Below, piece after piece: positions 43,736 through 53,622 of a DNA stretch of 64,000 nucleotides. A program made the translations under genes and the position numbers. The DNA lies in contig JABAKD010000025.1 in assembly GCA_012845835.1 (NCBI GenBank), positions 19,948,932 through 20,012,931 on the forward strand, read 5' to 3'. The notes beneath the pieces were generated by a model. It saw only the letters and a list, made by a program, of their open reading frames with translations, made no database searches and was not told the DNA's origin. The first letter of the stretch is position 1; each line of letters opens with the position of its first letter. The stretch is from Undaria pinnatifida (taxonomy: Eukaryota > Sar > Phaeophyceae > Laminariales > Alariaceae).

Positions 43736-44240
43736 ATCATAGCTGACGCAATTCATGCCTCCGCCGGAAAAATATTGCAAGTGAAATCGGGAGTCAGCCT
43801 ACGATGTGCTAGGTCCATACTGGTACACACGTCGCACTACTCGCGCCTGAAAAAACCGTCTAAAATACGTGGAAGTGTGGTGAGCTAAAGCTTTATTTTT
43901 CCCCATCCGCCGGAGGATAAAAAATAAAAATAAAAATAAAAAACCCGTCTAAACCGCTTGCCACCCAAGAAAGACTACCACGTATATGTTACGCTACCAC
44001 GTATACGTATGCTAAACGTGGTACCTATCACTACGCATACGAACGTCAGACTTGAGTCAATTGGAAAAAAGAAAAGAAAAGACAGAAAAGAAAAGAGATG
44101 AAGGAAAAAGAAAGCGAAAAGGAAAGGAAAAAGAAGGAAAAAAGTAACAAAAGACTGGAAGACGAAGCAAGGAAAGGACAGGAAAGGAAACGAAAACGCC
44201 ATACTATTAATAGCAGACCCTTTGAACTGACTTAACTATA
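43736..44240 (-). mobile_element. RTE-like 3'-UTR fragment, copy 3
   Basis: Blocks C and B on the plus strand reading away from copy 2, so copies 2 and 3 meet tail to tail around 43735 and form a large inverted repeat (arms of at least 330 bp). Block B is interrupted at 43865-43944 by a small poly-A retroposon. A GA-rich stretch and AACTGACTTAACTATAAGG end it at about 44240. Confidence 0.75.
43865..43944 (+). mobile_element. Small poly-A retroposon (family F) with 9-bp target duplication
   Basis: An 80-bp insert (ATACGTGGAAGTGTGGTGAG ... CCGCCGGAGGAT, then an A-rich AAAAATAAAAAT tail) is bracketed by the 9-bp direct repeat CCGTCTAAA (43856-43864 and 43945-43953). Uninterrupted block B at 38395 and 41158 supplies the empty site, with a single related word (CCGACTATA or CCGACTATG). 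This is strong internal proof of target-primed insertion. A longer relative is at 62984-63097. No internal promoter or coding capacity is seen. Confidence 0.9.
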
Positions 44241-44394
44241 AGGTACTCATGAGGTACTCGTGTGGCACTTTTAATTCTAGGTCCGACGCAAAACGCAGCT
44301 AGCTATTATAGTAGTTGCTGCAGTAAAAAATTGGGAGATAAAGGCTACGTCGACAAATTGCGCGAACCGTAAGGCAAAATAATTCCATTTTTTT

Positions 44395-44815
44395 GTACTG
44401 AAATTAGTCTTATGACTTTTGGCTCGACTTGCGCGCGAACCTTAACACACTTCCAATTTCTATTTTTTTCCAACTCTAAATCCAAGTGATTTTGCCCCAT
44501 GTCGGAACTGCGGTGCTAATAGGGTTAAAAATACAAGAATCCCATTTGTAATGTACCTGGTATGTGTAATATGATACCTGGTACCAGGTACTGAACGAAC
44601 GCCTTTACAACTGGACACTCTTCTTTTTGACAATTTTACTTGGAATTAGTATAGTGGGTGTTTTGGGGCTCTAAAGGGGTTCAGTGCTGGACACGATTGA
44701 ATTCGAGCCTTTGTTGCCAAAATAGGCGGTGCCGCGTATACCGACGATGTACTGGCCGCGTGTGCGTGTATCATGCGGACAATAATGGAGAAGCGTTGCC
44801 AGTACGTGCCGGTCA
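44395..44815 (+). repeat. Dispersed repeat M, copy 1
   Basis: TTTTGGCTCGACTTGCGCGC, GAACCTTAAC, CCATGTCGGAACTGCGGTGC, GACACGATTGAATTCGAGCC, CAAAATAGGCGGTGCCG and GGAGAAGCGTTGCC. It recurs at 46955-47240 in the same order, and partly at 51110-51195. An E-repeat fragment with AACTGGACACTC and ACTTGGAATTAGTATAG lies inside (about 44605-44660), so M and E are associated or nested. Confidence 0.65.
44574..44589. repeat. TACCTGGTACCAGGTA perfect palindrome
   Basis: A 16-bp perfect palindrome inside repeat M, preceded by another TACCTGGTA. See also 17256-17267 and 53611-53622. Confidence 0.85.
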
Positions 44816-44869
44816 GTTGGTTTGACGACTCGCGCCTGCAGTTAAAAAAATCTAAATCTTTCGCGTAAG

Positions 44870-46010
44870 GTGGCTACATATTTACGCACGCTCTGGTTTG
44901 GCTGCGGGGATTCTCGACCAGTCCAATCAACGATCTATCAAGAGTCTTTCCAAGCTGCAGCATCCCCATCATCATCCAGCCGAACGTCTTCCAAGCAGAG
45001 CCATCCAAGCCGGCCGAGTCGACCTTTAGCCTTCGCAAGCAGCATCATCCCACGAAAACGCCGCCGCGGCGCCGAGCGCCAAGAGAGGTGCACGCCATAG
45101 AAAAAAGAGGAGAGCGAGGGACATACACTTTTTCCGCTTTTTCCCATTTTTACTGCAACATAAGGCGGAGCCCTCGGCCGGTATGCAGCATGTACTCTCA
45201 GCAGTACCGGGTGCAAATGCACTGGAAATGCAGCGAGGGAGCTGCCAGTGCTGCCAGTACTTATCAAAGATGTCGGCCGTCAGACTTTTGGCCCCTCGCC
45301 CGACTGTCAAGCAGCAAACCCCTCGACAGACAGCCTCGACAGTAGAAAACCAGAGGACGTTTCATTATCATCCTCCTGTTTTGGAAAAACGCCTGACAAA
45401 ATTCACTGAAACCATGTTTTTTTCTTCTCTCAGACTCCTGCTCGCGTGCCAAGACGCATGCCATGTCCGGGACGATGATGCTACCGACTCAAAGACCCAA
45501 AATACGCACCGCGTACGTCGATAGGACCGGATGTAGGATGTAGGAAGCAGCATAGTGCACTCTTGCACGCATGAAATACAAAAAATGTTCAGCCAACATT
45601 AAGATATACAGATATACTGCCGCTTCAAAGTTACAAAGTTACACGCTCGAGGGGTTTCCACATATATGGAGGCATTATGTGCCACCCGGGGGTAGGGGAC
45701 GGTTTGTCGAGACAGCCCAGAACCCCTCGACCGACAGCCTCGTCAGCTCGACAGCTCCATAGCTCGCTGTCGACCGACATCATAGGTACTTACGACGACC
45801 TGTGTAGGCCTACGATTACGCCTGGCAATACGAAGGAAACCCATCGAAGTAACCGGCGCGGAGAGAAGCGTATGCTAAAGCGGAGAGAGAGATGGGAGAG
45901 CGAGGGGCATAAAAACAACGTATTCGACTCGATTTTTATTGTTTTTTTACAATCTACTACCCTGAGCACCCAGAAATTTCCTTGTGGAGTATGACCCAAG
46001 TTTTTGTTGT
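44870..46010. other. Unassigned GC-moderate stretch
   Basis: Open frames exist on both strands at 44900-45350, but none has a recognisable motif. A short dispersed duplication, CCCCTCGACAGACAGCCTCG at about 45319 and CCCCTCGACCGACAGCCTCG at about 45723, is present. Confidence 0.35.
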
Positions 46011-46017
46011 TTTGCAG

Positions 46018-46288
46018 ACCCAGTGGGTCCACATCACGTAAAAGCGCACCTCCGGCAGGCCGCCTCGAGGGCATTCCTCTGGCGGCGCCTCCGACGAAAC
46101 CCTATCCCCCCCCGGGGGCGGGCGACGATGGTGGCGTTTTTCCCGCTACCAGCGCACAGTTCGGATCCACGGTACTGGCTGCTGATACAGCCAGTATATG
46201 GTCACAGCCAGCACACATCGTACTGGCTGGAGCTACAAAGACACCAGGACCCAGCGATACCCATGTTTTGAATATCGTTGTCTCGCAA
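46018..46288 (+). CDS. Candidate internal exon, unrecognised protein
   Basis: A strong 3' splice-site context (TTTTTGTTGTTTTGCAG, ending 46017) is followed by 271 nt with an open frame of ordinary composition (PAGRLEGIPLAAPPTKPYPP, later QFGSTVLAADTASIW and VLAGATKTPGPSDTHVLNIV). A GTGTGC donor follows at 46289. The frame is Pro/Ala/Gly/Thr-rich, like a linker. A short local duplication (GGTACTGGCTG, TACAGCCAG, GTACTGGCTGG) lies inside. No domain is recognised and no partner exon found nearby, so chance is possible. Confidence 0.3.
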
Positions 46289-46374
46289 GTGTGCTGGATT
46301 TAGACGGGGGCTAGGTGCCAAGGGCGTGCATGTTGTCTTGCTGTGGGGCATGCATGCTATTTTATAAAGAATAT

Positions 46375-46447
46375 TTCAAGGACGTCAGCCGTGAGTTCGA
46401 CGAATTTCAGGTCAATACTCATCTTTGCAAGCTGCGTTGTTGGTACT
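46375..46447 (-). repeat. D1 subfamily-2 terminal motif
   Basis: Minus strand: GCTTGCAAAGATGAGTATTG, ACCTGAAATTCGTCGAACTC and ACGGCTGACGTCCTTGAAA. Nearly identical to the start of the 11894 ORF, but the frame soon ends. It shows that this start is a repeated sequence, not a unique gene. Confidence 0.65.
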
Positions 46448-46954
46448 TGTAATATGCTATATGGGCGAGTTTATTATTGGGAGCTATTTGTAGCGAGGCA
46501 CTCAAAACATCGTGGTTTCAATTGCAACCGCCGCTCGTCGGTCCCGCGCCGAGAACCACAGGCCGCGCGCCCAACCGCTCTCTCGTGTCCATGGCGGTGG
46601 CGTTGACCCCGTGTCCGTTGTACAGCAGTGCGTAGAATGTGTGAAGTGGAAACGTGCCCAAGCCACAGACAAACAGCAGCTGTTAGCTACGTGACAAGGG
46701 AGGCTGTGTTATTTTTGGTGAGGCATGCGTGCCGTTCACATTGGGGCATGCATGCGATCATGCGATGTTATTCATATGATATGATGGCGGGGGATGTATG
46801 CTATATATGCTCGATAGTGGGACTTGCATGTTATGTAGAGCGGGACATGCATACCATTTGTAGCTGGGGCGTGCGTGTTATCTTACCTACAAGGTTCCCC
46901 TTCGGGGAGGGGGGTTTATATTGAAGTAAAGTATTGGACACAATTCTACATGGT

Positions 46955-47240
46955 AATTCGTAGTGTACGATTTTTGGCTCGACTTTCGCGCGAACCTTAA
47001 CCCATTTGTAACTTCTATAATTCTCCTAGTCTAACTGCAAGTGTTTTGTCCCCGTGTCGGGAGTGCGGTGCTAAAAGAGCAAGAACGCATTTTTTTAATA
47101 GATGTATACCAGGTACTGAACTTGAGTGTTGGACACGATTGAATTCGAGCCTTGGCCAAAATAGGCGGTGCCGTGCATACCGACGATGGAGAAGCGTTGC
47201 CGGTGCTTCGATGTGATAACGACAAAAGCGATGCCAACGG
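46955..47240 (+). repeat. Dispersed repeat M, copy 2
   Basis: TTTTTGGCTCGACTTTCGCG, CCCGTGTCGGGAGTGCGGTG, GACACGATTGAATTCGAGCC, AAAATAGGCGGTGCCGTGCA and GGAGAAGCGTTGCCGGTGCT, in the same order as copy 1. Confidence 0.65.
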
Positions 47241-47884
47241 ATCGTCTTGACGTACCTCTTCTCTTCTCTTTTCTTTTTTCATACTCGCACGGTTTTTGTC
47301 AGCCCAATCGCCCGGTTTCGGTCTCACAGAGTTGCAGAAAAAAAATCCAGTACATCATTTCGGGTACCTCGTGGTTCTGGCGCGTATTTATTACGACATC
47401 AGGTTTTTACGACTTAGTTGTTGGTTTCTACCAGCGGGTGTTCAGCGGCCACCATTTTATGCGAGCTTCATATTCTATTTTTCGTCTGCAGTGCTTGTTG
47501 TTGCGTTGTTGTTGGTGTTGTTGCCGTTGCCATCGCATCAAACATTGAACATTTGGTTCTCCTCGCGACATGAAACACGCCTTATGTCCGTACCAATTCT
47601 GTTTCCTTATCCTATAGAATTTTATGCAGATTCGATACATATACCAGGTACTGATGGTACGAGCAATGTAGTATCCATTGGATATCCAATGGTGATGTTT
47701 TTCGTCGTTGCTTATGTAGTGGTCGCGCACTCGGAACCTGTATGGGTGTATGTATGACACCATATACCTGGTAAATATGTGTTCGTGGAAAAAAATCATC
47801 AATCGGTTGGCAACGTGGATGTGCTTCTACTAGATCTTGCTGGGAAAGAGGAATTGATCCATGTAGACGCACGGGCATCAATAC

Positions 47885-48206
47885 GAACATCAATACGACG
47901 ACCACCACCGCCAGCACCACCCCCCCAGCATATACCTCCACCACGAAGACCAACACCACACCAACCCCACCAACATCAACACTTGTACCACCACCACCAC
48001 CAACGCCATCACCAACACCAACACCGCAACTATTATCGCCACCTACACCACCACAATCCCCACCGCCACCACCACCACCATCACCGACCCCAACACCAAC
48101 ACCATAGCTGGCACCACTAACACCAACACCAACACCTACACCAACACCACCAACGCCACACCAATTCTACACCACCACCACCACCACCACCACCACCAAC
48201 ACCACC

Positions 48207-48238
<32 letters not shown>

Positions 48239-48308
48239 CCAACAACAACAACAACAACAACCACCACCACCACCACCACCACCACCACCACCACCACCAC
48301 CACGACTT
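47885..48308 (+). repeat. (ACC)n / (AAC)n compound microsatellite
   Basis: About 420 bp of ACC and AAC trinucleotides, degenerate at first and perfect towards the end ((CAA)n about 48205-48260, (CAC)n about 48262-48302). His/Pro/Asn/Thr-rich frames are artefacts. Confidence 0.9.
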
Positions 48309-48484
48309 CATCCACATATCAACTCAAAGTTAACTGCAAGGCAATCCCTATTGACACCGAAACGCCACCGTTCCACCGCCGTGGTAGGCCTTTTCCCTCC
48401 GTTAGTCAGTCACCCAGCACCCTTACATCTGGTCTTCGTGTATTCTCATATACCAAGTGTTCGTATGCACACAATGTAAATGTA

Positions 48485-48600
48485 TCATACCAGTGTTACG
48501 CTCGATCGGAGCATCACACTCAGCTTGCAAAGATGAGTTTCGACGAAATCTTCGATCTCACAGCTGGAGGAGTGTATTTTTATTTTTTTAGTATGTGTAT
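48485..48600 (+). repeat. D1 terminal fragment
   Basis: From GCTCGATCGGAGCATCACAC to TTTTTTTAG. The small frame carries a 3-nt in-frame GGA insertion (LTAGGVYF). It is followed by a (GTATATAT)n-like tract to about 48715. Confidence 0.8.
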
Positions 48601-48715
48601 ACATTTGTATGTATAAATGTATATATGTATATATGTATATATGTATGTACATATGTATGTATTCATGTATTCGTATAGACTATGTATATACTTGTATGTA
48701 TATATGTATGCAGCT
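48600..48715 (+). repeat. (GTATAT)n / (TATG)n microsatellite
   Basis: ATGTATATATGTATATATGT-type degenerate repeats starting directly at the AT-rich end of a D1 copy, suggesting that the tail seeded it. Confidence 0.85.
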
Positions 48716-48954
48716 GGAAACATCTACGGTAGGTGCGCCTCATTTTTTGAGAGGCGCTTCACTTGAAGGGCTCTGTCCTCGGTACCATGGTTGACACACA
48801 CATACATTCGAGGGTACGACCTGGCCATTAGTCACTATATAATTCGATGACGTCGCCATTAGTCACCATATATTCGAGAAAAATGGTTGACATACACACC
48901 ACACACATTGAAACCTTGTAACAGGTATCTTCCACGATACTAGAGAAAAAAAAA

Positions 48955-49200
48955 CACACTCTAGCTGTGAGATCGAAGATTTTGGAAGATTTCGTCGAAA
49001 CCCATCTTTGCAAGCTGTGTGTGATACTCCGATCGCGCATCTCCGATCGCGCATATTACCGGGTGTGTGTCATCGTTAAGGATATAGGTCGGCGACTCCC
49101 CTTGGAACTAGCCCATACCAGGCTTAACTGTAAAACTTGTTTTCGACGGGGAGAAAATGTGACAGCTGTGGAGGGAAATGCATCAGTTTATCTTTCATTA
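48955..49200 (-). repeat. Dispersed repeat D1, inverted, internally shortened
   Basis: Terminal motif (with a 10-nt duplication, GGAAGATTTCG), CTCCGATCGCGCAT doubled at 49025-49050, the GTCGGCGACTCCCC block, then a deletion into GACAGCTGTGGAGGGAAATG. Confidence 0.8.
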
Positions 49201-49552
49201 TACTGTATGTATAAGTTATATGAATCTTGAACCGTAACATCATATGCATCAACAGCCTAGCCAACCAATGTAGGGATAGTTCCCCTCCGTCTGGTACACA
49301 GACAGCACTGGTACGTGGCATGCTTCAACCCTTTTTGTCGAATATGCCGTACCATTACGAGGCAATCGTGGTTTTAGGTATTTCACGTAAAGTCTAGGGA
49401 CAATTCTCACTTTTTGGGGGGGGGAAATGACAGCGCAGTGCGCAGCCCGATGAACACACGAAAAAATCCCATGGTCTTCATGAGGTATATACTGAGTACT
49501 GAGCACTTCGTATGTTCAAGACGAATAGCATTAAATATTGGAATTATGCTCG

Positions 49553-49632
49553 TATCAGACGTCAGCTGTGAGAGTTCGACAAATTTAGGGTCGATGTACT
49601 CGTATGCGCTCATCTTTCTTTGCAAAAGCTGC
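49553..49632 (-). repeat. D1 subfamily-2 terminal motif, diverged
   Basis: Minus strand: GCAAAGAAAGATGAGCGCAT, CGACCCTAAATTTGTCGAAC and TCTCACAGCTGACGTCTGAT. The frame reads IDPKFVEL, matching the IDLKFVEL of 11894 in amino acids despite nucleotide differences. Confidence 0.55.
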
Positions 49633-49739
49633 GTCAGACGTATCATATTATACGCCACAAGTTACGTTAATAAAAATTCCAAACGATATTGGAAGATCCC
49701 TGGGTGCCAAGCCCCGCCAACGAGAAATTTGATCTATTG

Positions 49740-49970
49740 ACGCTTCAGAACTGGAAACCCGCTTTTGGGGCTAAAATAACTTGGAATTAGTATAGGGAAG
49801 GATTTTTGGGGGCTCTTGAGTGGGTTTCGCGTTTGGGGCCAAAATAACTTGGAATCAGCGTAGGGAGGGGTTTTTGGGGACTCTAAATTGGTTCCGCTTT
49901 AAGGGCAAAATAACTTGGAATTGGTATAGGGAGGGATTTTGCGGGGCTCTAAAAGGGTCAAAGGGGCTGC
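49740..49970 (+). repeat. Repeat E, three tandem ~70-bp units
   Basis: ACTTGGAAT.AG..TAGGGAGG followed by TTTTTGGGG.CTCT at about 49781, 49848 and 49914, each with GGGGC(C/T)AAAATA in front. Inverted copies start 60 bp downstream. Further copies occur at 44.6, 50.7, 54.0 and 59.1-59.3 kb. Confidence 0.8.
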
Positions 49971-50019
49971 TATCGTGGCACGCGTCACAAGTCATTAGTG
50001 CAACGGGGAACCGGGTTTA

Positions 50020-50105
50020 AGAGCCCATGTAGAGCCCCAAAACCCGTCCCCATACTAATTCCAAGTAATCAGTCCCCCAAATCGGGTTTCCAGTTCTTAA
50101 GGGGT
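50020..50105 (-). repeat. Repeat E, inverted unit
   Basis: GAGCCCCAAAACCC, CATACTAATTCCAAGTAATC and GGGTTTCCAGTTCTTAAGGG read as E on the minus strand. With 49740-49970 it makes an inverted repeat around about 50000. A second inverted unit is at 50695-50790. Confidence 0.75.
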
Positions 50106-50517
50106 GAGAACCCTGGAGCAAGCCGTTGTTGCGGCTCTTCCCCTCATTCCCCTCGTACTGCTTGTATCTCAGAGTGGGCATGGTATAGATGTTAGCATCG
50201 GCGTGACATTGAAATGTTGATAGTAGCATATATGGGCATCACAGCAGTAGCAGTGGCGTGATAAGCCGATTTTTCTTTTTACCGCTTTTAATTCCGCTTT
50301 CTCTTGTTAATTGTATTGACGCCCTTGAATTGGATACCTGCCCCACTGCTGTACGTTGACTGAATCATGATGTTGCTGTTGTCTAAGGGACAGGCTGTTT
50401 AATCTGCCCTTCTCCTGGCGGCTGCGTTGGGGTTCGAATCTTTGGCCCGGTGACAGTTGATCAAGGCTTACGATAGGAGAGTCACGTTTTTTTATTATTT
50501 TGCCGTGGCTCCGGGCT

Positions 50518-50529
50518 ACTCGCGCGAGT
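50518..50529. repeat. ACTCGCGCGAGT palindrome, copy 1
   Basis: 12-bp perfect palindrome followed by GACCCCCC. Same core as 52207-52220 and 52363-52386. Confidence 0.8.
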
Positions 50530-50854
50530 GACCCCCCTGTTTCGTGTTTCGTGTTTTTTTTTTTTTTTTTTTGCGGTAAGAGTCCGATATGGAACGGTAA
50601 GCCAGGCTGCGCCCAAACCATCGCCTGGAGTATTTTTTGTCGGTGAGGTATTTGAAAGGGTTTCCTTGAGCGGGTGGCGAAAACCCCGCGGTGGTAACAA
50701 AGCCCTTTGGAGCCCCCAAATCCCTCCCTATACTTGACTTTAAGTGGAATTGTCCAAAAAAAAAAGGGTTTCCGGCTGTACAGGCGTTAAAAAGGGGGGG
50801 TACCCTGCCTGCCGTCGCGTTGGTTAGCTGATTCTGATAACGGCACAAGTGATC

Positions 50855-50940
50855 TCCTCATTATTAATGGTGCGGTCCTTTGCCAGACGACAGCAGTCGT
50901 GATCGCCTCATTAGTGCGGTCCTTTGCCAGACGACAGCAT
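50855..50940 (+). repeat. ~50-bp direct duplication
   Basis: GTGATCTCCTCATTA...TGGTGCGGTCCTTTGCCAGA and GTGATCGCCTCATTAGTGCG...CAGACGACAGCA are adjacent copies, each ending TTTGCCAGACGACAGCA. Confidence 0.8.
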
Positions 50941-51104
50941 GCGCACTAAACTGCCCCCCCCCCCGCACTATTCTGGAAACAGTCCGTAACTCTGCTGCAA
51001 GACGAGCCAGACGAAGCCGTGGTAAGCGGTGTCCCACGCACTAAACTGGACTCCCGCAGTGTGGGGTGCCGCACTAGCCACGGCTGTGCTGTGTTCAACT
51101 TCAC

Positions 51105-51340
51105 GTACAACTGATATATTTCCAAGCTCCTAAAGTTGTCCCAGCCTAACTCCAAATGTTTTTCCCTCATGTTGGAACTGCGGCGCTAAAAGGGTCAAGC
51201 TTATGTTTACGCCCATCCCCACCCGGCACAACCATTGCCCGTGCCGATTATATTATGGAGAGACGGAGAGAGCTCTCTCTGTGGTAACCAAATACGAGAC
51301 AGGGATACCCATTGCAAGTACTTGTACAGCAAGGTGATTT
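51105..51340 (+). repeat. Repeat M fragment and relative of 60370-60560
   Basis: 51110-51195 carries the repeat M block (GTTGGAACTGCGGCGCTAAA). 51215-51340 aligns with 60400-60510 through CGTGCCGAT, CTCTGTGGT, ACGAGACA..GAT, CATTGCAAGTAC and ACAGCAAGGTGATTT. The pairing of a Cys/His-rich frame at 60.4 kb with this decayed copy suggests a duplicated gene fragment or a repeat-encoded piece. Confidence 0.5.
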
Positions 51341-51449
51341 TTGACTATGAAGTGAAACGGCGATGAACCCGGGGGCAAAAAAAGAGATGCAAGCCAGCAC
51401 AGACAATATAAACTATCTGCAACAATAAGGAAACAGAAAAGGGAAACTG

Positions 51450-51900
51450 CTGTGTTGCGCACAGAACAATTTTTTTTTTCTCTTTTTTTCTCAGTTTTTT
51501 TCCTTTCCGTGGCCGAACAACGCGAGACCGCCAGCGAAGGTTCGATGAAAATGCACGAAAAGTGGGGATGCTGGACCATATGCGCGATGAAAATAAAGGC
51601 ATGCACACGGCGGGGGGAGGGGGGGGGGGGGGGGTAGGAGAAACGAACGACACCTGTGAACACGGCTTGTCCAGAAGGTTTGCTGAGGGTCAAAAACTCC
51701 CACGAGTTTCGCGGGAAAGTAAAAGCTGGCAACCGAAAACCAAAAATGCAGCAGTACCAGACGTGTTCCCTGGTACATGCGATTTTGGGAAAACACAAGA
51801 AGCACCGACGGAAATCGACGAACAGCAGTCGGAGTGCTGAATGAGCCCTGTCCCCGGGCCGCGTGATAAAAGCTACCACCTGGGAAGAGGCGCACACTGG
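51450..51900 (+). repeat. Repeat P, long diverged copy
   Basis: Contains AAATGCACGAAAAGTGGGGA, CATATGCGCGATGAAAATAA, a poly-G tract at 51620-51632, ACACCTGTGAACACGGCTTG and GTCCAGAAGG. The same order appears at 61000-61200 (GCAGTGGGAACG, GCGCGATGAGACTGAAGATA, ACACCTGTGACGACGGC, TTCAGAAGG). Family P reads with coding-like phase in several copies (Met-Arg-Asp-Glu ... Thr-Pro-Val-Thr-Thr-Ala). Confidence 0.55.
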
Positions 51901-52038
51901 GGAGGAGAAGCCGTTGACTTGACCGTGTTTGACGTAGAGGTACTCCAACTCTCCAGCTTCTTTTTGCTCGTCGAATTTCGATCGAATTTTTGCTAACTCC
52001 CGCTCTTGCGCTTTCCGCGTGTCATTTTTTGACGCCAT
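51880..52038 (-). CDS. Candidate 5' exon linked to repeat P
   Basis: A minus-strand ATG at 52038 opens a charged stretch (MASKNDTRKAQERELAKIRS, then KFDEQKEAGELEYLYVKHGQ) that is probably helical. It ends at CCCAG/GTGGTAG, a plausible splice donor, after 53 codons. The first ~75 bp is tandemly duplicated upstream (about 52060-52135) with a broken frame. Related QERELA or GERELA wording appears at 56.78 kb. It is more likely part of transposon family P than a host gene. Confidence 0.3.
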
Positions 52039-52206
52039 AAAAAGCCCCTACTTCTTTTAGCTGGTCGAATTTTGATCGATAACTCGCGCTCTTGCGCTTT
52101 CCGCGTGTCATTTTTTGACGCCACAAAAAGCCCCCCTGCGTACGGGCACGAGTATACTATGCACTCGGGACGGACCAAGGCTACTGCAGGGGGGTACCCC
52201 CAATGT

Positions 52207-52220
52207 CACTCGCGCGAGTG
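52207..52220. repeat. CACTCGCGCGAGTG palindrome, copy 2
   Basis: Perfect 14-bp palindrome, extended imperfectly by GT/TGAC. It lies 143 bp from the 24-bp version. Confidence 0.85.
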
Positions 52221-52362
52221 TGACTCCGCACCTCGCTGATGAAAACACTTTGGGCGATACGCTAGGCGCGAACATATATTTTGACTTCGTATTGCACTTG
52301 CGGATCCACGCACGCGCCAAAAATCGAATTAGTACCGAAGCTTAAGATCGCAAAGGAACAGA

Positions 52363-52386
52363 GGGGTCACTCGCGCGAGTGACCCC
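52363..52386. repeat. 24-bp perfect palindrome, copy 3
   Basis: GGGGTCACTCGC followed by its exact reverse complement, centred on the CGCG at 52373-52376. There is no spacer, so it is a cruciform or protein-binding-site type of palindrome and not a terminator hairpin. Three versions of the core within 1.9 kb is far beyond chance. Confidence 0.9.
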
Positions 52387-52436
52387 AGGCCACCGCAAAA
52401 AAAAAAGGAAGAAGAGAGAGACTCCCCTATCGTAGC

Positions 52437-52520
52437 ATTGGTCTCGGTGGGACTCGAACCCACGACCTTGACGTCGTTGGTAGGGAAGAGGTAGACCTAG
52501 TGCTCCATCGGGGACGCCCA
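52437..52520 (-). other. tRNA-like sequence, probable SINE head or tRNA pseudogene
   Basis: Minus strand contains a perfect T-arm, GTGGG-TTCGAGT-CCCAC, with B box GGTTCGAGTCC matching the pol III consensus exactly. AGACC follows it. A partial A-box-like TGGAGCACTAG lies upstream. The acceptor stem does not close over seven pairs and the anticodon arm does not pair, so I do not call an active tRNA. Similar CAAGGTCGTGGGTTCGAGTCC lies at 54108-54130. Confidence 0.6.
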
Positions 52521-52539
52521 ACAATAATGAGATACCACG

Positions 52540-53400
52540 TCACCGCGAGAAACCACCCCCGGCGATGGAAAAAAGGGCAAAACTCGAGTAAAGGATGCCC
52601 ATGATCACCCGGGTTCCCTTAGATATCCCCCCCCCCCCCCCCTTGGCCGGTACGCCTTGCGAGCGATACCAAAAGGGTAGTGCATGTCACCCGGGGTGTT
52701 CCAAACGATATAGACAGTAAAACGCAAACGTCACCCGAAGCACACACAAAGGTAGCTTCCGGCATCGCACATCGTGAGAGAACGGAAACCAGAGGTAGCG
52801 GCACCTCCGAGTAATTCGCTGTTGAAGCAAGTGCGAAGCTGCTGGCGAGCGCGCCCCCCCAGGCCGTCACAAAACGGGAGTCGTTTTCGGTATCGTCGCC
52901 AATACCGGCGTACTCGATTTGCTATCCCCCCCCGCTTATCACCCCCCGTGGCTGTTTATGATCAATTGGTGTGCACACACGACTTGGACGTGTAGTTCCG
53001 CGCGATGCTGTTATCCGCTTGTTTTCGGCCCCCCCTTGGCACTTACCTGCCTGGAAACTTCAAAACCGCGCTAGTTGTCTCGAATCGCGGTGTTATCTCC
53101 CTTGTTATCACCCCGCTCTGCTGCCTGGGTGGGTGTGCCACACATCACAGATCTTCCTCATGGTGCTGCTATCACCCCCCTCGGTATCACCCCCCTCGGT
53201 ATCACCCCCCTCGGTATCACCCCCCACACGAGAAACCACCCCCCCCGGTGATAATCACGCGAAACTCAAATACATAATGTCCCTTGTGACCTGAGTTCCC
53301 TTCGATACCACCCGACCACAGGAAACCACCCCGGGTGATAATAATAGCAAAACTCGATATATTTCATCACCCGGGGTGGTTTCTGACGTCAAATACGGTG
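52540..53400. repeat. CCACCCCGGGTGAT repeat cluster with 15-bp tandem
   Basis: Three units of TCGGTATCACCCCCC lie at about 53181-53226. Around them are ACCACCCC.GGTGAT..., CAAAACTCGA and ATCACCCGGGGTGGTTTC words in both orientations (52545-52625, 53230-53400), which can pair as inverted repeats. No gene. Confidence 0.6.
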
Positions 53401-53610
53401 ACCAATCCTCCGAAAGGTTGAGAGCTGTAGAGCGAAGCAACAAATACTGTAGACACTGGAGTAAAATATTAATATGTTGATACTAATTGCACTTCAGCTC
53501 GTTTTGTATTTACGTTTTTTTGTCCTCCGTCGGATTCTACACATTGGAGTATTATTGGAGTAATATGGTAGTCACACATACTCCAGTTCGTTTTTGATGT
53601 ATGTACTACC

Positions 53611-53622
53611 AGGTACCAGGTA
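53611..53622. repeat. ACCAGGTACCAGGT word pair
   Basis: TACCAGGTACCAGGTACATG at about 53609-53628, a direct doubling of the ACCAGGT word scattered through the window. Confidence 0.7.

Noticed and set aside
47779-48317. His/Pro-rich protein
   Set aside because: Compound (ACC)n/(AAC)n microsatellite.
51253-51870. Downstream 3' two-thirds of the 261-codon minus-strand frame
   Set aside because: Beyond the plausible donor at 51879 it reads through repeat P, a poly-G tract and T-rich sequence. Only the first ~53 codons look coding.
52437-52520. Intact tRNA gene
   Set aside because: The T-arm is perfect, but a seven-pair acceptor stem and an anticodon stem cannot be formed. It is called tRNA-like only.
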